Position numbers and translations under genes: made by a program
Source: a virus
Length of the DNA stretch: 25,277 nucleotides
Virus record (IMG/VR): IMGVR_UViG_3300025141_000677
Coordinates: 1-25,277 of that record
Direction: 5' to 3' (one strand)
Shown: positions 22,129 through 25,277 of the stretch, piece by piece
Numbering within the stretch: the first letter of the stretch is position 1
How the letters are laid out: each line of letters opens with the position of its first letter
The notes under the pieces: generated by a model
What the model saw: the letters and a program-made list of their open reading frames with translations, nothing else
Databases searched by the model: none
What the model was told of the DNA's origin: nothing

Positions 22129-22151
22129 ACTATTTGTCTCAAATAAATAGT
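22129..22151 (-). promoter_or_regulatory. Repeated element copy 5 inside a 7-bp inverted repeat before the scaffold gene
   Basis: The sense strand starts with ACTATTTATT (22151-22142) and ends with AAATAGT (22135-22129), a perfect 7-bp inverted repeat around a 9-nt loop. An alternative inner hairpin ATTTG-TCT-CAAAT also exists. The 68-nt gap additionally holds an 11-bp direct repeat (22123-22133 and 22164-22174; sense ATAGTATTTTA). The element ends 17 nt before the scaffold ATG. It is either a head-gene late promoter or an RNA structure. Confidence 0.5.
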
Positions 22152-22180
22152 CAGTAACTTTAGTAAAATACTATAAATTA

Positions 22181-22429
22181 TCAACCTGTCGGACCAGGAG
22201 GCAACCACGGCGCTGTTTTACATAAAGCTCGAATTTGTGATTGTGTATAAGTCGAAAGTCCAAGCGTTGCAACCCAAGCTGGTGGATCGCCTTTCCATTT
22301 TAAAATTGCTTGAGTTCCGTCCACTGATGTAGCTAATGTATTTATGTTGGTTTCAATACAATCATTCATAATAGATGGTGTAATATCAGAAACATTTATA
22401 GCTGTGTATGTTAAGTTATTATTGCTCAT
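22181..22429 (-). CDS. Small uncharacterised protein, 82 residues
   Basis: The gene starts one nucleotide after the stop of the LamG protein gene, with AGGA inside that gene's end, so translation is probably coupled. It opens MSNNNLTYTAINVSDITPSI and ends CKTAPWLPPGPTG. The central part (WKGDPPAWVATLGLSTYTQS) may form a short strand-turn-helix with three Trp residues overall. There is no signal peptide or membrane span. I do not recognise the family. Because it is coupled to an adhesin-like protein, it may be a virion accessory or fibre chaperone (inference). Confidence 0.7.
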   Translation of the reverse strand: MSNNNLTYTAINVSDITPSIMNDCIETNINTLATSVDGTQAILKWKGDPPAWVATLGLSTYTQSQIRALCKTAPWLPPGPTG

Positions 22430-22430
22430 T

Positions 22431-24779
22431 TTATCCTGCTCCGCAAGTTCCTGCGTCGGCGTTCAAAGTTCCCGAAAGATCATTTCCAGAAAGATCTAAT
22501 ACATTAGTAGAACCTGGACCATCACATTCCATATCTAAATAACAAACAAGCGCAGATGAACTAACTGTGTTTGCTTTTGCGCCTTGTCCTGAATTATATA
22601 AGTCGCTAATGGCTCCAGAGTCGAGAGCAACGTTATAAAACGCAACTTCGTCGATGTTTCCGGGCCAAGTATAAGACTCGTTTGTTCCACCACGACCAAT
22701 TCTAGTATTGTGCGTTCCTGCGATGGTCGTTCCTGTGGCTTTTGCTCCGTTCGTGTTCCCGATGACACCATCTAAATATATTTTAGATTCGTCGGCTACA
22801 TGATCATAAGTTGCCACAACATGTCTAAAAGTTAAGTCGATGCCGCGATCCCAGTCGCAACTAGCAACAGGTCCAGTCGTAGCCCACTTTCCAATGCGGA
22901 AATCTAATTCATCCTGGTCCGTGCCGTTATATCTCAAACTATAACCATCAGTGAACGACGATGCGCCGAGGCGGTGCCGACCAACCAATGCTTCATAAGA
23001 CTCATCTAAAGCCTCCGTGTTATTTGCCCATAATGAAATAGAAAAACTTTCGTTCCCATCTCCAAGAGGCAAATACGAAGATGATGCAATCTCAATGGAA
23101 TCATCTATACCATCACACAAAAATGAATACTTTCCAATTTTCCCTTGACCCCACGCACCAAAATCCGCAACCGACATATTGGTCATTGTGCCTGTGTGCG
23201 CTGTGGGTCCATGAAAAGATGCTGTAACAACATCATAAACACTCGCACTGGTGGGATGACCTAAAGCATGAAAGTTTCCTGAAACTGGGTTTGAGTCTCC
23301 AATCTCGAAATCGTAATATAATAGGAGCGAGCCGGTTGTGCCAGCGTCCATCCTTTGAAATGTACCATCATACCCATTACCAGATTTATCAGTCAGAGTC
23401 GAACTACCAGGACCATCGGTCATATCATAATAAAGTTGAAGATTAGATGAACTAATTGCGCTTGGTAAAGTTCCAGAGTGCCAATCATCAATAGCTCCCG
23501 CATCTAATACCACATCCCATATTGCTACTTCATCCATGCTACCACTGGCAAAGAATCCATTATAATCGGAATCTCGTGCTTGTAATCGCCCAAAAGAAAG
23601 AACATCTATCGCGCTGCTTAAAGTGGGCGAACCACTTCCCGCGTCACCCGATTGAAGTTCTCCATTTTTGTAAATAAATGGTGTGCTACTATTAATACCC
23701 GCTACGATATGAACCCAAGTGTCTGTAGGAGTTTGCACATCTTCATGCCAATATCTATATGCACCCCCATTCTGTACCAATAAAGAAATCTTATTATCAT
23801 AAGTATCTGAGGGGTTATCACCGGCACGAGTTAAAGTCCATCCGACAGGGCCAGAAAGTCCGCGATTTGTAATCATCGGGGAATAAGTATTGCCACCTGG
23901 GTTGGCAAACTTAAACCACCCACCCATCGTAAAATCATCATATAATCCCCCAACTGCTGTATTGGCGGCTTGAGAAGACGAAATCCAGCCTTGATTTGGA
24001 CCGACCGCAGGCGGTGCCATAGTTCCAGTAAATTCAATAGCGTATTCGCCAATGTATCCCGTTCCCCACTGTCCATCGCTTACGGCTGGCGGCGTAATGC
24101 TGTCGGCTCTTGCTGAACCTGTGGAAAGAAGCGAGATTTGTGCGTCTGTTAATGGAACGTCCCAGATTGCTACTTCATCCATTGAGCCACTATAAGGAAA
24201 ACTTAAAGTCCCTCCATTATATTCCATAATTCCCAGTGTTAAGTTATCTAATCCAGAATTATCAGCAAACCAATCACCATTATTTTCATAACCGTAGTTG
24301 GTTGCAGTATTATTTACGCCATTTAAATAAATTTTTGCAGTAGTTCCATCACTTGTTAGCGCAACGTGATTCCAGGTGTTTGGCGTAATCGCTGTATTAT
24401 TTAATATATTAGTGGTGCTTGATCCCGCGTTATAGTGAGCATATTTAACTTTACTATCTGTCTGGTTAATATAAAACTCAAAATACGTGTCGCTGACATC
24501 ATTATCACCTGCGGCGACAAGAGTGGGATAGTATTCACCAGAAATATTAGGATTAACCCACATTGCAACAGTGCCCTTCTCTAAGGCATGAATATCAGAA
24601 TAATTATTTATATCTATATAATTTTTAGGACTATCTGAAGAAATAAGTTTTACTCCATAATTGCCAACCTTGCCTTGAACCCAATCGCCGCCATAGCAGT
24701 ATGTGAAGTCGCAACTAGGAGTTGATGGTGTATTACTTGCTCGGCTTGCCCCAAAAGTTGTAAATGGAAATAAAGGCAT
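22431..24779 (-). CDS. Triple laminin-G-like (concanavalin fold) virion adhesin candidate
   Basis: The 782-residue protein contains three LamG/pentraxin-like domains, at about 30-225, 235-435 and 485-730. Each ends with a near-identical motif: SGSMDEVAIWDVPL (197-210), SGSMDEVAIWDVVL (412-425) and PGNIDEVAFYNVAL (706-719). Each also has a W-x-H-V/I strand (WNHVALTSDG, WVHIVAGIN and FRHVVATYD). Partial leader motifs of the LamG_3 type (YYDMTDGPGSSTLTDKSGNG near 450-469; again near 747-770) lie after domains 2 and 3. LamG domains bind glycans or proteins in a calcium-assisted way. With no signal peptide, a virion-bound receptor-binding or head/tail decoration protein is likely. Tandem ATGs (ATGAATG) precede it; the second, with AGGAG, opens the frame. 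T4 has no LamG gene next to its scaffold gene. Confidence 0.8.
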   Translation of the reverse strand: MPLFPFTTFGASRASNTPSTPSCDFTYCYGGDWVQGKVGNYGVKLISSDSPKNYIDINNYSDIHALEKGTVAMWVNPNISGEYYPTLVAAGDNDVSDTYFEFYINQTDSKVKYAHYNAGSSTTNILNNTAITPNTWNHVALTSDGTTAKIYLNGVNNTATNYGYENNGDWFADNSGLDNLTLGIMEYNGGTLSFPYSGSMDEVAIWDVPLTDAQISLLSTGSARADSITPPAVSDGQWGTGYIGEYAIEFTGTMAPPAVGPNQGWISSSQAANTAVGGLYDDFTMGGWFKFANPGGNTYSPMITNRGLSGPVGWTLTRAGDNPSDTYDNKISLLVQNGGAYRYWHEDVQTPTDTWVHIVAGINSSTPFIYKNGELQSGDAGSGSPTLSSAIDVLSFGRLQARDSDYNGFFASGSMDEVAIWDVVLDAGAIDDWHSGTLPSAISSSNLQLYYDMTDGPGSSTLTDKSGNGYDGTFQRMDAGTTGSLLLYYDFEIGDSNPVSGNFHALGHPTSASVYDVVTASFHGPTAHTGTMTNMSVADFGAWGQGKIGKYSFLCDGIDDSIEIASSSYLPLGDGNESFSISLWANNTEALDESYEALVGRHRLGASSFTDGYSLRYNGTDQDELDFRIGKWATTGPVASCDWDRGIDLTFRHVVATYDHVADESKIYLDGVIGNTNGAKATGTTIAGTHNTRIGRGGTNESYTWPGNIDEVAFYNVALDSGAISDLYNSGQGAKANTVSSSALVCYLDMECDGPGSTNVLDLSGNDLSGTLNADAGTCGAG

Positions 24780-24789
24780 TCATTATCTC

Positions 24790-25277
24790 CTAACTAAATG
24801 CTTTCGTAGTATCGGCATAAATATATTCTCCATCACTTATGCCACTGACAATATCAACTGCGCCACCGGCTATTGAAAGTGTTGGAGCCGTTCCTCCTGG
24901 CCATTTAAATCCTGAAAAGTCAACCGTGTGCGCACCAGTTCCATCTTGTCTGAAGAAAAACAAATAAGACGTTCCAGCTACAGGACTGCTTGCAGTTACT
25001 TCTGAATCAGCAGTTAAATGATAATTAAATACATTATATAAACTACACGTTGCATTAACAGGGCTTGAAATTGATGCTGAGAAATATTGCTGCTGCATTA
25101 TCCCGCCAGAAACGTGTAGGGTTCCTGAAACTTGGTGTGTCCAATTTCCGGTCCCTGCACCAAGTATTGTGCTCCCATCAATTGTCACGTCTTCTTGAAA
25201 TCGAGAACTTCCCGAAACATCAAATCTATAAGATGCGGTGGCGGGATACGGTATATTAATTCCTACTTTATCCTGTG
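24790..25277 (-). CDS. Fibre-like virion protein, C-terminal part (5' end outside window)
   Basis: The frame is open from the window edge to a TAG at 24792-24790, so 161 residues are visible. A GTG at 25188 could be read as a start, but the upstream 29 codons are open and protein-like, so I take it as internal. The visible sequence begins QDKVGINIPYPATASYRFDV followed by SGSSRF, then VTIDGS, then GTLHVSGGIMQQQYF. The V-G-I-...-P-...-D-V-S-G-S pattern is common in phage and bacterial trimeric fibre and beta-helix proteins. The rest (FFFRQDGTGAHTVDFSGFKW) resembles a beta-sandwich tip domain. The stop is 11 nt before the ATG of the LamG gene, implying a shared transcript. It is likely a tail fibre or decorating fibre. 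Confidence 0.65.
   Translation of the reverse strand, partial: QDKVGINIPYPATASYRFDVSGSSRFQEDVTIDGSTILGAGTGNWTHQVSGTLHVSGGIMQQQYFSASISSPVNATCSLYNVFNYHLTADSEVTASSPVAGTSYLFFFRQDGTGAHTVDFSGFKWPGGTAPTLSIAGGAVDIVSGISDGEYIYADTTKAFS

Noticed and set aside
25186-25188. GTG as the true start of the fibre-like protein
   Set aside because: The frame is open upstream to the window edge with fibre-like residues (VGINIPYP, FDVSGS), so the GTG is most likely an internal valine.
1-25277. tRNA genes, CRISPR arrays, insertion sequences, integrase or attachment sites
   Set aside because: The gaps are all under about 90 nt and none shows a cloverleaf, spaced repeats or terminal inverted repeats with a transposase; no integrase-like protein is present.

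Overview
The window is a stretch of a tailed-phage genome (contractile tail, T4 superfamily in the broad sense). Every convincing gene lies on the minus strand, so transcription runs from position 25277 towards 1. Recognisable T4-type proteins include a gp23-like major capsid protein, gp18-like sheath, gp19-like tube, gp26-like tail assembly protein and gp32-like single-stranded DNA binding protein. The DNA is AT-rich, with dense, often overlapping genes, standard stop codons and strong AGGAG-type ribosome sites. No host gene, tRNA, CRISPR array or transposon is visible. The host cannot be named. A marine bacteriophage is my guess from the general style of the proteins and cannot be proved here.

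Region by region, in the direction of transcription: (1) 25277-22181 holds the 3' part of a fibre-like protein, a 782-residue protein with three laminin-G-like domains, and a small unknown. (2) 22112-19243 is the head core, a gp22-like scaffold followed by the capsid protein, closed by a strong intrinsic terminator at about 19172-19215. (3) 19130-16424 carries three neck or tail-completion proteins. (4) 16338-5132 is the tail: sheath, tube, a gp26-like protein with an apparent translational frameshift, tape measure, tube-initiator-like protein, LysM/gp53-like protein and a large gpD-like hub. (5) 5129-3930 is an unknown protein. (6) 3916-1 is a replication and nucleotide cassette: a short family A DNA polymerase, a 54-residue microprotein, a MazG-type pyrophosphohydrolase, a 73-residue microprotein, a divergent FtsZ/tubulin-like protein, an unknown 149-residue protein and the gp32-like protein (cut by the window edge).

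The tail genes follow the sheath-tube-frameshifted chaperone-tape measure-LysM-hub order of P2/SPO1-type myophages, although several of the proteins look T4-like. The replication cassette uses a family A polymerase without a visible exonuclease domain, where T4 uses a family B enzyme. Five near-identical copies of a 10-bp element (sense strand ACTATTTAWT) sit in gaps just upstream of structural genes and may be the late promoter or an RNA-level signal.

The observations I rate highest are the FtsZ/tubulin-like protein with a degenerate nucleotide-binding loop inside the replication cassette, the +1 (or -2) frameshift on a seven-T run in the gp26-like gene, the minimal family A polymerase coupled to two microgenes, and the repeated intergenic element.
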